Shown here in pieces: positions 9,621 through 23,220 of a stretch of DNA of 64,000 nucleotides. The notes below the pieces were generated by a model, which was given only the letters and a program-made list of their open reading frames with translations, had not been told where the DNA came from and did not search any database. Position numbers and translations under genes: made by a program. Every line of letters starts with the position of its first letter. Position 1 is the stretch's first letter. Source of the stretch: Crotalaria pallida (lineage: Eukaryota; Streptophyta; Magnoliopsida; Fabales; Fabaceae); NCBI GenBank assembly GCA_037953625.1, contig CM075651.1:105773001-105837000 (forward strand), in the 5' to 3' direction.

Positions 9621-12600
9621 CCTTGGAGGTTCTAACAAGTGTAGAATGGTTAAGAGAGTATTCTAAAGGCTTAGAATGGTCTAGGAATGTGTATTAGGAC
9701 TTATAATAACCATTAGAATGATCCTAAACAATGCATGGTACCCCAAGGGACGTAGAGGGTGTAGCATAAGTCCTTGGAGGTTCTAACAAGTGTAGAATGG
9801 CTAAGAGAGTATTCTAAAGGCTTAGAATGGTCTAGGAATGTGTATTATTACTTTTAAGAACCATTAGAATGATCCTAAACAATGCTTGAGTCCCCAACGG
9901 ACGTAGAGGGTCTAGCATGAGTTCTTGGAGGTTCTAACAGGTGTAGAATGGTTAAGAGAATATTCTAATGGCTTAGAATGGTCTAGGAATGTGTATTAGG
10001 ACTTATAAGAACCATTAGAATGATCCTAAACATTGCTTGAATCCCCAAGGGACATAGAGGGTGTAGCATGAGTCCTTGGAGGTTCTAACAGGTGTAGAAT
10101 GGTTAAGAGATTATTCTAAAGGCTTAGAATGGTCTAGGAATGTGTATTAGGTCGTATAAGAACCATTAGAATGATCCTAAACAATGCTTGAGTCCCCAAG
10201 GGACGTAGAGGGTGTAACATGAGACCTTGGAGGTTCTAACAGGTGTAGAATGGTTAAGAGATTATTCTAAAGGCTTAGAATGGTCTAGGAATGTGTATTA
10301 GGTCGTATAAGAACCAATAGAATGATCCTAAACAATGCTTGAGTCCCCAAGGGACATAGAGGGTGTAGCATGAGTCCTTGGAGGTTCTAACAAGTGTAGA
10401 ATGGTTAAGAGAGTATTCTAAAGGCTTAGAATGGTCTAGGAATGTGTATTAGGACTTATAATAACCATTAGAATGATCATAAACATTGCATGGTACCCCA
10501 AGGGACGTAGAGGGTGTAGCATGAGACCTTGGAGGTTCTAACAAGTGTAGAATGGTTAAGAGAGTATTCTAAAGGCTTAGAATGGTCTAGGAATGTGTAT
10601 TAGGACTTATAAGAACCATTATAATGATCCTAAACAATACTTGAGTCCCCAAGGGACGTAGAGGGTCTATCATGAGACCTAGGAGGTTCTAACAGGTGTA
10701 GAATGGTTAAGAGAGTATTCTAAAGGCTTAGAATTGTCTAGGAATGTGTATTAGGACTTATAATAACCATTAGAATGATCCTAAACATTGCTTGAGTCCC
10801 CAAGGGACGTAGAGGGTCTAGAATGAGTCCTTGGAGGTTCTAACACGTGTAGAATGGTTAAGAGAGTATTCTAAAGGCTTAGAATGGTCTAGGAATGTGT
10901 ATTAGGACTTATAAGAACCATTAGAATGATCCTAAACAATGCTTGAGTCCCCAAGGGACGTAGAGGGTGTAGCATGAGTCCTTGGAGGTTCTAACAAGTG
11001 TAGAATGTTTAAGAGAGTATTCTAAAGGCTTAGAATGGTCTAGGAATGTGTATTAGGACTTATAATAACAATTAGAATGATCCTAAACAATGCTTGAGTC
11101 CACAAGGGACGTAGAGGGTGTAGCATGAGTCCTTGGAGGTTCTAACAAGTGTAGAATGGTTAAGAAAGTATTCTAAAGGCTTATAATGTTCTAGGAATGT
11201 GTATTTGGACTTATAATAACCATTAGAATGATCCTAAACAATGCATGGTACCCCAAGGGACGTAGAGGGTGTAGCATGAGTCCTTGGAGGTTCTAACAAG
11301 TGTAGAATGGCTAAGAGAGTATTCTAAAGGCTTAGAATGGTCTAGGAATGTGTATTAGGTCGTATAAGAACCATTAGAATGATCCTAAGCAATGCTTGAG
11401 TCCCCAAGGGACATAGAGGGTGTAGCATGAGTCCTTGGAGGTTCTAACAAGTGTAGAATGGTTAAGAGAGTATTCTAAAGGCTTAGAATGGTCTAGGAAT
11501 GTGTATTAGGACTTATAATAACCATTAGAATGATCCTAAACAATGCATGTTACCCCAAGGGACGTAGAGGGTGTAGCATAAGTCCTTGGAGGTTCTAACA
11601 AGTGTAGAATGGCTAAGAGAGTATTCTAAAGGCTTAGAATGGTCTAGGAATGTGTATTATTACTTTTAAGAACCATTAGAATGATCCTAAACAATGCTTG
11701 AGTCCCCAACGGACGTAGAGGGTCTAGCATGAGTTCTTGGAGGTTCTAACAGGTGTAGAATGGTTAAGAGAATATTCTAATGGCTTAGAATGGTCTAGGA
11801 ATGTGTATTAGGACTTATAAGAACCATTATAATGATCCTAAACAATACTTGAGTCCCCAAGGGACGTAGAGGGTCTATCATGAGACCTAGGAGGTTCTAA
11901 CAGGTGTAGAATGGTTAAGAGAGTATTCTAAAGGCTTAGAATTGTCTAGGAATGTGTATTAGGACTTATAATAACCATTAGAATGATCCTAAACATTGCT
12001 TGAGTCCCCAAGGGACGTAGAGGGTCTAGAATGAGTCCTTGGAGGTTCTAACACGTGTAGAATGGTTAAGAGAGTATTCTAAAGGCTTAGAATGGTCTAG
12101 GAATGTGTATTAGGACTTATAAGAACCATTAGAAGGATTCTAAACAATGCTTGAGTCCCCAAGGGACGTAGAGGGTGTAGCATGAGTCCTTGGAGGTTCT
12201 AACAAGTGTAGAATGGTTAAGAAAGTATTCTAAAGGCTTATAATGTTCTAGGAATGTGTATTTGGACTTATAATAACCATTAGAATGATCCTAAACAATG
12301 CATGGTACCCCAAGGGACGTAGAGGGTGTAGCATGAGTCCTTGGAGGTTCTAACAAGTGTAGAATGGCTAAGAGAGTATTCTAAAGGCTTAGAATGGTCT
12401 AGGAATGTGTATTAGGTCGTATAAGAACCATTAGAATGATCCTAAGCAATGCTTGAGTCCCCAAGGGACATAGAGGGTGTAGCATGAGTCCTTGGAGGTT
12501 CTAACAAGTGTAGAATGGTTAAGAGAGTATTCTAAAGGCTTAGAATGGTCTAGGAATGTGTATTAGGACTTATAATAACCATTAGAATGATCCTAAACAA

Positions 12601-14690
12601 TGCATGGTACCCCAAGGGACGTAGAGGGTGTAGCATAAGTCCTTGGAGGTTCTAACAAGTGTAGAATGGCTAAGAGAGTATTCTAAAGGCTTAGAATGGT
12701 CTAGGAATGTGTATTATTACTTTTAAGAACCATTAGAATGATCCTAAACAATGCTTGAGTCCCCAACGGACGTAGAGGGTCTAGCATGAGTTCTTGGAGG
12801 TTCTAACAGGTGTAGAATGGTTAAGAGAATATTCTAATGGCTTAGAATGGTCTAGGAATGTGTATTAGGACTTATAAGAACCATTAGAATGATCCTAAAC
12901 ATTGCTTGAATCCCCAAGGGACATAGAGGGTGTAGCATGAGTCCTTGGAGGTTCTAACAGGTGTAGAATGGTTAAGAGATTATTCTAAAGGCTTAGAATG
13001 GTCTAGGAATGTGTATTAGGTCGTATAAGAACCATTAGAATGATCCTAAACAATGCTTGAGTCCCCAAGGGACGTAGAGGGTGTAACATGAGACCTTGGA
13101 GGTTCTAACAGGTGTAGAATGGTTAAGAGATTATTCTAAAGGCTTAGAATGGTCTAGGAATGTGTATTAGGTCGTATAAGAACCAATAGAATGATCCTAA
13201 ACAATGCTTGAGTCCCCAAGGGACATAGAGGGTGTAGCATGAGTCCTTGGAGGTTCTAACAAGTGTAGAATGGTTAAGAGAGTATTCTAAAGGCTTAGAA
13301 TGGTCTAGGAATGTGTATTAGGACTTATAATAACCATTAGAATGATCATAAACATTGCATGGTACCCCAAGGGACGTAGAGGGTGTAGCATGAGACCTTG
13401 GAGGTTCTAACAAGTGTAGAATGGTTAAGAGAGTATTCTAAAGGCTTAGAATGGTCTAGGAATGTGTATTAGGACTTATAAGAACCATTATAATGATCCT
13501 AAACAATACTTGAGTCCCCAAGGGACGTAGAGGGTCTATCATGAGACCTAGGAGGTTCTAACAGGTGTAGAATGGTTAAGAGAGTATTCTAAAGGCTTAG
13601 AATTGTCTAGGAATGTGTATTAGGACTTATAATAACCATTAGAATGATCCTAAACATTGCTTGAGTCCCCAAGGGACGTAGAGGGTCTAGAATGAGTCCT
13701 TGGAGGTTCTAACACGTGTAGAATGGTTAAGAGAGTATTCTAAAGGCTTAGAATGGTCTAGGAATGTGTATTAGGACTTATAAGAACCATTAGAATGATC
13801 CTAAACAATGCTTGAGTCCCCAAGGGACGTAGAGGGTGTAGCATGAGTCCTTGGAGGTTCTAACAAGTGTAGAATGTTTAAGAGAGTATTCTAAAGGCTT
13901 AGAATGGTCTAGGAATGTGTATTAGGACTTATAATAACAATTAGAATGATCCTAAACAATGCTTGAGTCCACAAGGGACGTAGAGGGTGTAGCATGAGTC
14001 CTTGGAGGTTCTAACAAGTGTAGAATGGTTAAGAAAGTATTCTAAAGGCTTATAATGTTCTAGGAATGTGTATTTGGACTTATAATAACCATTAGAATGA
14101 TCCTAAACAATGCATGGTACCCCAAGGGACGTAGAGGGTGTAGCATGAGTCCTTGGAGGTTCTAACAAGTGTAGAATGGCTAAGAGAGTATTCTAAAGGC
14201 TTAGAATGGTCTAGGAATGTGTATTAGGTCGTATAAGAACCATTAGAATGATCCTAAGCAATGCTTGAGTCCCCAAGGGACATAGAGGGTGTAGCATGAG
14301 TCCTTGGAGGTTCTAACAAGTGTAGAATGGTTAAGAGAGTATTCTAAAGGCTTAGAATGGTCTAGGAATGTGTATTAGGACTTATAATAACCATTAGAAT
14401 GATCCTAAACAATGCATGGTACCCCAAGGGACGTAGAGGGTGTAGCATAAGTCCTTGGAGGTTCTAACAAGTGTAGAATGGCTAAGAGAGTATTCTAAAG
14501 GCTTAGAATGGTCTAGGAATGTGTATTATTACTTTTAAGAACCATTAGAATGATCCTAAACAATGCTTGAGTCCCCAACGGACGTAGAGGGTCTAGCATG
14601 AGTTCTTGGAGGTTCTAACAGGTGTAGAATGGTTAAGAGAATATTCTAATGGCATAGAATGGTCTAGGAATGTGTATTAGGACTTATAAG
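8505..14690 (+). repeat. 2869-bp, 19-monomer unit, about 2.2 tandem copies
   Basis: Pairs at exactly 2869 bp (19 x 151) are TCCTAAGC at 8514 and 11383, AGAAGGATTC at 9262 and 12131, and TAGAATGTTT at 11001 and 13870. Similarity of the second copy to a third, partial copy stops near 14.69 kb. The first copy overlaps the end of the 2687-bp duplication, so the 19-mer arose on DNA that had already been duplicated. A private change, CATGTTACC near 11547, breaks a GGTACC site in the second copy only. Confidence 0.8.
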
Positions 14691-15960
14691 AACCATTAGA
14701 ATGATCCTAAACATTGCTTGAATCCCCAAGGGACATAGAGGGTGTAGCATGAGTCCTTGGAGGTTCTAACAGGTGTAGAATGGTTAAGAGATTATTCTAA
14801 AGGCTTAGAATGGTCTAGGAATGTGTATTAGGTCGTATAAGAACCATTAGAATGATCCTAAACAATGCTTGAGTCCCCAAGGGACGTAGAGGGTGTAACA
14901 TGAGACCTTGGAGGTTCTAACAGGTGTAGAATGGTTAAGAGATTATTCTAAAGGCTTAGAATGGTCTAGGAATGTGTATTAGGTCGTATAAGAACCAATA
15001 GAATGATCCTAAACAATGCTTGAGTCCCCAAGGGACGTAGAGGGTGTAGCATGAGTCCTTGGAGGTTCTAACAAGTGTAGAATGTTTAAGAGAGTATTCT
15101 AAAGGCTTAGAATGGTATAGGAATGTGTATTAGGACTTATAATAACAATTAGAATGATCCTAAACAATGCTTGAGTCCACAAGGGACGTAGAGGGTGTAG
15201 CATGAGTCCTTGGAGGTTCTAACAAGTGTAGAATGGTTAAGAAAGTATTCTAAAGGCTTGTAATGTTCTAGGAATGTGTATTTGGACTTATAATAACCAT
15301 TAGAATGATCCTAAACAATGCATGGTACCCCAAGGGACGTAGAGGGTGTAGCATGAGTCCTTGGAGGTTCTAACAAGTGTAGAATGGCTAAGAGAGTATT
15401 CTAAAGGCTTAGAATGGTCTAGGAATGTGTATTAGGTCGTATAAGAACCATTAGAATGATCCTAAGCAATGCTTGAGTCCCCAAGGGACATAGAGGGTGT
15501 AGCATGAGTCCTTGGAGGTTCTAACAAGTGTAGAATGGTTAAGAGAGTATTCTAAAGGCTTAGAATGGTCTAGGAATGTGTATTAGGACTTATAATAACC
15601 ATTAGAATGATCCTAAACAATGCATGGTACCCCAAGGGACGTAGAGGGTGTAGCATAAGTCCTTGGAGGTTCTAACAAGTGTAGAATGGCTAAGAGAGTA
15701 TTCTAAAGGCTTAGAATGGTCTAGGAATGTGTATTATTACTTTTAAGAACCATTAGAATGATCCTAAGCAATGCTTGAGTCCCCAACGGACGTAGAGGGT
15801 CTAGCATGAGTTCTTGGAGGTTCTAACAGGTGTAGAATGGTTAAGAGAATATTCTAATGGCTTAGAATGGTCTAGGAATGTGTATTAGGACTTATAATAA
15901 CCATTAGAATGATCCTAAACAATGCATGGTACCCCAAGGGACGTAGAGGGTGTAGCATAA
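14690..15960 (+). repeat. Transition block of the same satellite, first GGTATAGG and CTTGTAATG variants
   Basis: About eight monomers link the 19-mer block to the next large duplication. Two new diagnostic variants appear here for the first time: GGTATAGG near 15113 and GGCTTGTAATG near 15256. Both are then copied repeatedly up to about 25 kb. No non-satellite DNA is present. Confidence 0.7.
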
Positions 15961-18900
15961 GTCCTTGGAGGTTCTAACAAGTGTAGAATGGCTAAGAGAG
16001 TATTCTAAAGGCTTAGAATGGTCTAGGAATGTGTATTAGGTCGTATAAGAACCATTAGAATGATCCTAAGCAATGCTTGAGTCCCCAAGGGACATAGAGG
16101 GTGTAGCATGAGTCCTTGGAGGTTCTAACAAGTGTAGAATGGTTAAGAGAGTATTCTAAAGGCTTAGAATGGTCTAGGAATGTGTATTAGGACTTATAAT
16201 AACCATTAGAATGATCCTAAACAATGCATGGTACCCCAAGGGACGTAGAGGGTGTAGCATAAGTCCTTGGAGGTTCTAACAAGTGTAGAATGGCTAAGAG
16301 AGTATTCTAAAGGCTTAGAATGGTCTAGGAATGTGTATTATTACTTTTAAGAACCATTAGAATGATCCTAAACAATGCTTGAGTCCCCAACGGACGTAGA
16401 GGGTCTAGCATGAGTTCTTGGAGGTTCTAACAGGTGTAGAATGGTTAAGAGAATATTCTAATGGCTTAGAATGGTCTAGGAATGTGTATTAGGACTTATA
16501 AGAACCATTAGAATGATCCTAAACATTGCTTGAATCCCCAAGGGACATAGAGGGTGTAGCATGAGTCCTTGGAGGTTCTAACAGGTGTAGAATGGTTAAG
16601 AGATTATTCTAAAGGCTTAGAATGGTCTAGGAATGTGTATTAGGTCGTATAAGAACCATTAGAATGATCCTAAACAATGCTTGAGTCCCCAAGGGACGTA
16701 GAGGGTGTAACGTGAGACCTTGGAGGTTCTAACAGGTGTAGAATGGTTAAGAGATTATTCTAAAGGCTTAGAATGGTCTAGGAATGTGTATTAGGTCGTA
16801 TAAGAACCAATAGAATGATCCTAAACAATGCTTGAGTCCCCAAGGGACATAGAGGGTGTAGCATGAGTCCTTGGAGGTTCTAACAAGTGTAGAATGGTTA
16901 AGAGAGTATTCTAAAGGCTTAGAATGGTCTAGGAATGTGTATTAGGACTTATAATAACCATTAGAATGATCATAAACATTGCATGGTACCCCAAGGGACG
17001 TAGAGGGTGTAGCATGAGACCTTGGAGGTTCTAACAAGTGTAGAATGGTTAAGAGAGTATTCTAAAGGCTTAGAATGGTCTAGGAATGTGTATTAGGACT
17101 TATAAGAACCATTATAATGATCCTAAACAATACTTGAGTTCCCAAGGGACGTAGAGGGTCTATCATGAGACCTAGGAGGTTCTAACAGGTGTAGAATGGT
17201 TAAGAGAGTATTCTAAAGGCTTAGAATTGTCTAGGAATGTGTATTAGGACTTATAATAACCATTAGAATGATCCTAAACATTGCTTGAGTCCCCAAGGGA
17301 CGTAGAGGGTCTAGCATGACTTCTTGGAGGTTCTAGCAGGTGTAGAATGGTTAAGAGAATATTCTAATGGCTTAGAATGGTCTAGGAATGTGTATTAGGA
17401 CTTATAAGAACCATTAGAATGATCCTAAACATTGCTTGAATCCCCAAGGGACATAGAGGGTGTAGCATGAGTCCTTGGAGGTTCTAACAGGTGTAGAATG
17501 GTTAAGAGATTATTCTAAAGGCTTAGAATGGTATAGGAATGTGTATTAGGACTTATAATAACAATTAGAATGATCCTAAACAATGCTTGAGTCCACAAGG
17601 GACGTAGAGGGTGTAGCATGAGTCCTTGGAGGTTCTAACAAGTGTAGAATGGTTAAGAAAGTATTCTAAAGGCTTGTAATGTTCTAGGAATGTGTATTTG
17701 GACTTATAATAACCATTAGAATGATCCTAAACAATGCATGGTACCCCAAGGGACGTAGAGGGTGTAGCATGAGTCCTTGGAGGTTCTAACAAGTGTAGAA
17801 TGGCTAAGAGAGTATTCTAAAGGCTTAGAATGGTCTAGGAATGTGTATTAGGTCGTATAAGAACCATTAGAATGATCCTAAGCAATGCTTGAGTCCCCAA
17901 GGGACATAGAGGGTGTAGCATGAGTCCTTGGAGGTTCTAACAAGTGTAGAATGGTTAAGAGAGTATTCTAAAGGCTTAGAATGGTCTAGGAATGTGTATT
18001 AGGACTTATAATAACCATTAGAATGATCCTAAACAATGCATGGTACCCCAAGGGACGTAGAGGGTGTAGCATAAGTCCTTGGAGGTTCTAACAAGTGTAG
18101 AATGGCTAAGAGAGTATTCTAAAGGCTTAGAATGGTCTAGGAATGTGTATTATTACTTTTAAGAACCATTAGAATGATCCTAAACAATGCTTGAGTCCCC
18201 AACGGACGTAGAGGGTCTAGCATGAGTTCTTGGAGGTTCTAACAGGTGTAGAATGGTTAAGAGAATATTCTAAAGGCTTAGAATGGTCTAGGAATGTGTA
18301 TTAGGACTTATAAGAACCATTAGAATGATCCTAAACATTGCTTGAATCCCCAAGGGACATAGAGGGTGTAGCATGAGTCCTTGGAGGTTCTAACAGGTGT
18401 AGAATGGTTAAGAGATTATTCTAAAGGCTTAGAATGGTCTAGGAATGTGTATTAGGTCGTATAAGAACCATTAGAATGATCCTAAACAATGCTTGAGTTC
18501 CCAAGGGACGTAGAGGGTGTAACATGAGACCTTGGAGGTTCTAACAGGTGTAGAATGGTTAAGAGATTATTCTAAAGGCTTAGAATGGTCTAGGAATGTG
18601 TATTAGGTCGTATAAGAACCAATAGAATGATCCTAAACAATGCTTGAGTCCCCAAGGGACATAGAGGGTGTAGCATGAGTCCTTGGAGGTTCTAACAAGT
18701 GTAGAATGGTTAAGAGAGTATTCTAAAGGCTTAGAATGGTCTAGGAATGTGTATTAGGACTTATAATAACCATTAGAATGATCATAAACATTGCATGGTA
18801 CCCCAAGGGACGTAGAGGGTGTAGCATGAGACCTTGGAGGTTCTAACAAGTGTAGAATGGTTAAGAGAGTATTCTAAAGGCTTAGAATGGTCTAGGAATG

Positions 18901-20150
18901 TGTATTAGGACTTATAAGAACCATTATAATGATCCTAAACAATACTTGAGTTCCCAAGGGACGTAGAGGGTCTATCATGAGACCTAGGAGGTTCTAACAA
19001 GTGTAGAATGGTTAAGAGAGTATTCTAAAGGCTTAGAATGGTCTAGGAATGTGTATTAGGACTTATAATAACCATTAGAATGATCCTAAACAATGCATGG
19101 TACCCCAAGGGACGTAGAGGGTGTAGCATAAGTCCTTGGAGGTTCTAACAAGTGTAGAATGGCTAAGAGAGTATTCTAAAGGCTTAGAATGGTCTAGGAA
19201 TGTGTATTATTACTTTTAAGAACCATTAGAATGATCCTAAACAATGCTTGAGTCCCCAACGGACGTAGAGGGTCTAGCATGAGTTCTTGGAGGTTCTAAC
19301 AGGTGTAGAATGGTTAAGAGAATATTCTAATGGCTTAGAATGGTCTAGGAATGTGTATTAGTACTTATAAGAACCATTAGAATGATCCTAAACATTGCTT
19401 GAATCCCCAAGGGACATAGAGGGTGTAGCATGAGTCCTTGGAGGTTCTAACAGGTGTAGAATGGTTAAGAGAATATTCTAATGGCTTAGAATGGTCTAGG
19501 AATGTGTATTAGGACTTATAAGAACCATTAGAATGATCCTAAACAATGCTTGAGTCCCCAAGGGACATAGAGGGTGTAGCATGAGTCCTTGGAGGTTCTA
19601 ACAAGTGTAGAATGGTTAAGAGAGTATTCTAAAGGCTTAGAATGGTCTAGGAATGTGTATTAGGACTTATAATAACCATTAGAATGATCATAAACATTGC
19701 ATGGTACCCCAAGGGACGTAGAGGGTGTAGCATGAGACCTTGGAGGTTCTAACAAGTGTAGAATGGTTAAGAGAGTATTCTAAAGGCTTAGAATGGTCTA
19801 GGAATGTGTATTAGGACTTATAAGAACCATTATAATGATCCTAAACAATACTTGAGTCCCCAAGGGACGTAGAGGGTCTATCATGAGACCTAGGAGGTTC
19901 TAACAGGTGTAGAATGGTTAAGAGAGTATTCTAAAGGCTTAGAATTTTCTAGGAATGTGTATTAGGACTTATAATAACCATTAGAATGATCCTAAACATT
20001 GCTTGAGTCCCCAAGGGACGTAGTGGGTCTAGAATGAGTCCTTGGATGTTCTAACACGTGTAGAATGGTTAAGAGAGTATTCTAAAGGCTTAGAATGGTC
20101 TAGGAATGTGTATTAGGACTTATAAGAACCATTAGAATGATCCTAAACAA
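15960..20150 (+). repeat. Copy A of a 4.2-kb satellite segment (partner at 23.2-27.4 kb)
   Basis: Rare variants recur exactly 7248 bp (48 monomers) downstream: GTAACGTGAG at 16707 and 23955, TTCTAGCAGG at 17331 and 24579, GTACTTATAA at 19361 and 26609, TTGGATGTTC at 20042 and 27290. The markers I compared were identical between copies, which suggests a recent event. The left edge lies near 15.96 kb, where CATAAG differs from CATGAG at 23205. The right edge is near 20.15 kb, where ATCCCCAAGGGACATAG replaces GTCCCCAAGGGACGTAG. Confidence 0.85.
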
Positions 20151-20189
20151 TGCTTGAATCCCCAAGGGACATAGAGGGTGTAGCATGAG

Positions 20190-20800
20190 TCCTTGGAGGT
20201 TCTAACAGGTGTAGAATGGTTAAGAGATTATTCTAAAGGCTTAGAATGGTATAGGAATGTGTATTAGGACTTATAATAACAATTAGAATGATCCTAAACA
20301 ATGCTTGAGTCCACAAGGGACGTAGAGGGTGTAGCATGAGTCCTTGGAGGTTCTAACAACTGTAGAATGGTTAAGAAAGTATTCTAAAGGCTTGTAATGT
20401 TCTAGGAATGTGTATTTGGACTTATAATAACCATTAGAATGATCCTAAACAATGCATGGTACCCCAAGGGACGTAGAGGGTGTAGCATGAGTCCTTGGAG
20501 GTTCTAACAGGTGTAGAATGGTTAAGAGATTATTCTAAAGGCTTAGAATGGTATAGGAATGTGTATTAGGACTTATAATAACAATTAGAATGATCCTAAA
20601 CAATGCTTGAGTCCACAAGGGACGTAGAGGGTGTAGCATGAGTCCTTGGAGGTTCTAACAACTGTAGAATGGTTAAGAAAGTATTCTAAAGGCTTGTAAT
20701 GTTCTAGGAATGTGTATTTGGACTTATAATAACCATTAGAATGATCCTAAACAATGCATGGTACCCCAAGGGACGTAGAGGGTGTAGCATGAGTCCTTGG
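20190..20800 (+). repeat. Tandem duplication of a 302-bp dimer
   Basis: AACAACTGTAG occurs at 20355 and 20657, and GGTATAGG recurs at the same 302-bp offset. Two monomers (GGTATAGG type, then CTTGTAATG type) are therefore present twice in a row. This is the shortest higher-order period I found in the window. It sits immediately before the 5-mer array that uses the same monomers. Confidence 0.8.
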
Positions 20801-20929
20801 AGGTTCTAACAAGTGTAGAATGGCTAAGAGAGTATTCTAAAGGCTTAGAATGGTCTAGGAATGTGTATTAGGTCGTATAAGAACCATTAGAATGATCCTA
20901 AGCAATGCTTGAGTCCCCAAGGGACATAG

Positions 20930-23220
20930 AGGGTGTAGCATGAGTCCTTGGAGGTTCTAACAAGTGTAGAATGGTTAAGAGAGTATTCTAAAGGCTTAGA
21001 ATGGTCTAGGAATGTGTATTAGGACTTATAATAACCATTAGAATGATCCTAAACAATGCATGGTACCCCAAGGGACGTAGAGGGTGTAGCATGAGACCTT
21101 GGAGGTTCTAACAAGTGTAGAATGGCTAAGAGAGTATTCTAAAGGCTTAGAATTTTCTAGGAATGTGTATTAGGACTTATAATAACCATTAGAATGATCC
21201 TAAACATTGCTTGAGTCCCCAAGGGACGTAGTGGGTCTAGAATGAGTCCTTGGATGTTCTAACACGTGTAGAATGGTTAAGAGAGTATTCTAAAGGCTTA
21301 GAATGGTCTAGGAATGTGTATTAGGACTTATAAGAACCATTAGAATGATCCTAAACAATGCTTGAATCCCCAAGGGACATAGAGGGTGTAGCATGAGTCC
21401 TTGGAGGTTCTAACAGGTGTAGAATGGTTAAGAGATTATTCTAAAGGCTTAGAATGGTATAGGAATGTGTATTAGGACTTATAATAACAATTAGAATGAT
21501 CCTAAACAATGCTTGAGTCCACAAGGGACGTAGAGGGTGTAGCATGAGTCCTTGGAGGTTCTAACAACTGTAGAATGGTTAAGAAAGTATTCTAAAGGCT
21601 TGTAATGTTCTAGGAATGTGTATTTGGACTTATAATAACCATTAGAATGATCCTAAACAATGCATGGTACCCCAAGGGACGTAGAGGGTGTAGCATGAGT
21701 CCTTGGAGGTTCTAACAAGTGTAGAATGGTTAAGAGAGTATTCTAAAGGCTTAGAATGGTCTAGGAATGTGTATTAGGACTTATAATAACCATTAGAATG
21801 ATCCTAAACAATGCATGGTACCCCAAGGGACGTAGAGGGTGTAGCATGAGACCTTGGAGGTTCTAACAAGTGTAGAATGGCTAAGAGAGTATTCTAAAGG
21901 CTTAGAATTTTCTAGGAATGTGTATTAGGACTTATAATAACCATTAGAATGATCCTAAACATTGCTTGAGTCCCCAAGGGACGTAGTGGGTCTAGAATGA
22001 GTCCTTGGATGTTCTAACACGTGTAGAATGGTTAAGAGAGTATTCTAAAGGCTTAGAATGGTCTAGGAATGTGTATTAGGACTTATAAGAACCATTAGAA
22101 TGATCCTAAACAATGCTTGAATCCCCAAGGGACATAGAGGGTGTAGCATGAGTCCTTGGAGGTTCTAACAGGTGTAGAATGGTTAAGAGATTATTCTAAA
22201 GGCTTAGAATGGTATAGGAATGTGTATTAGGACTTATAATAACAATTAGAATGATCCTAAACAATGCTTGAGTCCACAAGGGACGTAGAGGGTGTAGCAT
22301 GAGTCCTTGGAGGTTCTAACAACTGTAGAATGGTTAAGAAAGTATTCTAAAGGCTTGTAATGTTCTAGGAATGTGTATTTGGACTTATAATAACCATTAG
22401 AATGATCCTAAACAATGCATGGTACCCCAAGGGACGTAGAGGGTGTAGCATGAGTCCTTGGAGGTTCTAACAAGTGTAGAATGGTTAAGAGAGTATTCTA
22501 AAGGCTTAGAATGGTCTAGGAATGTGTATTAGGACTTATAATAACCATTAGAATGATCCTAAACAATGCATGGTACCCCAAGGGACGTAGAGGGTGTAGC
22601 ATGAGACCTTGGAGGTTCTAACAAGTGTAGAATGGCTAAGAGAGTATTCTAAAGGCTTAGAATTTTCTAGGAATGTGTATTAGGACTTATAATAACCATT
22701 AGAATGATCCTAAACATTGCTTGAGTCCCCAAGGGACGTAGTGGGTCTAGAATGAGTCCTTGGATGTTCTAACACGTGTAGAATGGTTAAGAGAGTATTC
22801 TAAAGGCTTAGAATGGTCTAGGAATGTGTATTAGGACTTATAAGAACCATTAGAATGATCCTAAACAATGCTTGAATCCCCAAGGGACATAGAGGGTGTA
22901 GCATGAGTCCTTGGAGGTTCTAACAGGTGTAGAATGGTTAAGAGATTATTCTAAAGGCTTAGAATGGTATAGGAATGTGTATTAGGACTTATAATAACAA
23001 TTAGAATGATCCTAAACAATGCTTGAGTCCACAAGGGACGTAGAGGGTGTAGCATGAGTCCTTGGAGGTTCTAACAACTGTAGAATGGTTAAGAAAGTAT
23101 TCTAAAGGCTTGTAATGTTCTAGGAATGTGTATTTGGACTTATAATAACCATTAGAATGATCCTAAACAATGCATGGTACCCCAAGGGACGTAGAGGGTG
23201 TAGCATGAGTCCTTGGAGGT
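20930..23220 (+). repeat. 755-bp, 5-monomer HOR, three copies
   Basis: AGAATTTTCT occurs at 21149, 21904 and 22659, and AACAACTG at 21563, 22318 and 23073. Both series have an exact spacing of 755 bp (5 x 151). The block spans about 2290 bp, close to three units. It lies between the two copies of the 4.2-kb segment, so it is either a local expansion that pushed them apart or part of a longer unit whose second copy lost it. GGTACC monomers alternate with the AGTGGGTCTAG type inside the unit. Confidence 0.85.

Noticed and set aside
14690..15960. A separate satellite family in the transition block
   Set aside because: Period and core motifs are unchanged. Only subfamily variants such as GGTATAGG and CTTGTAATG are new.
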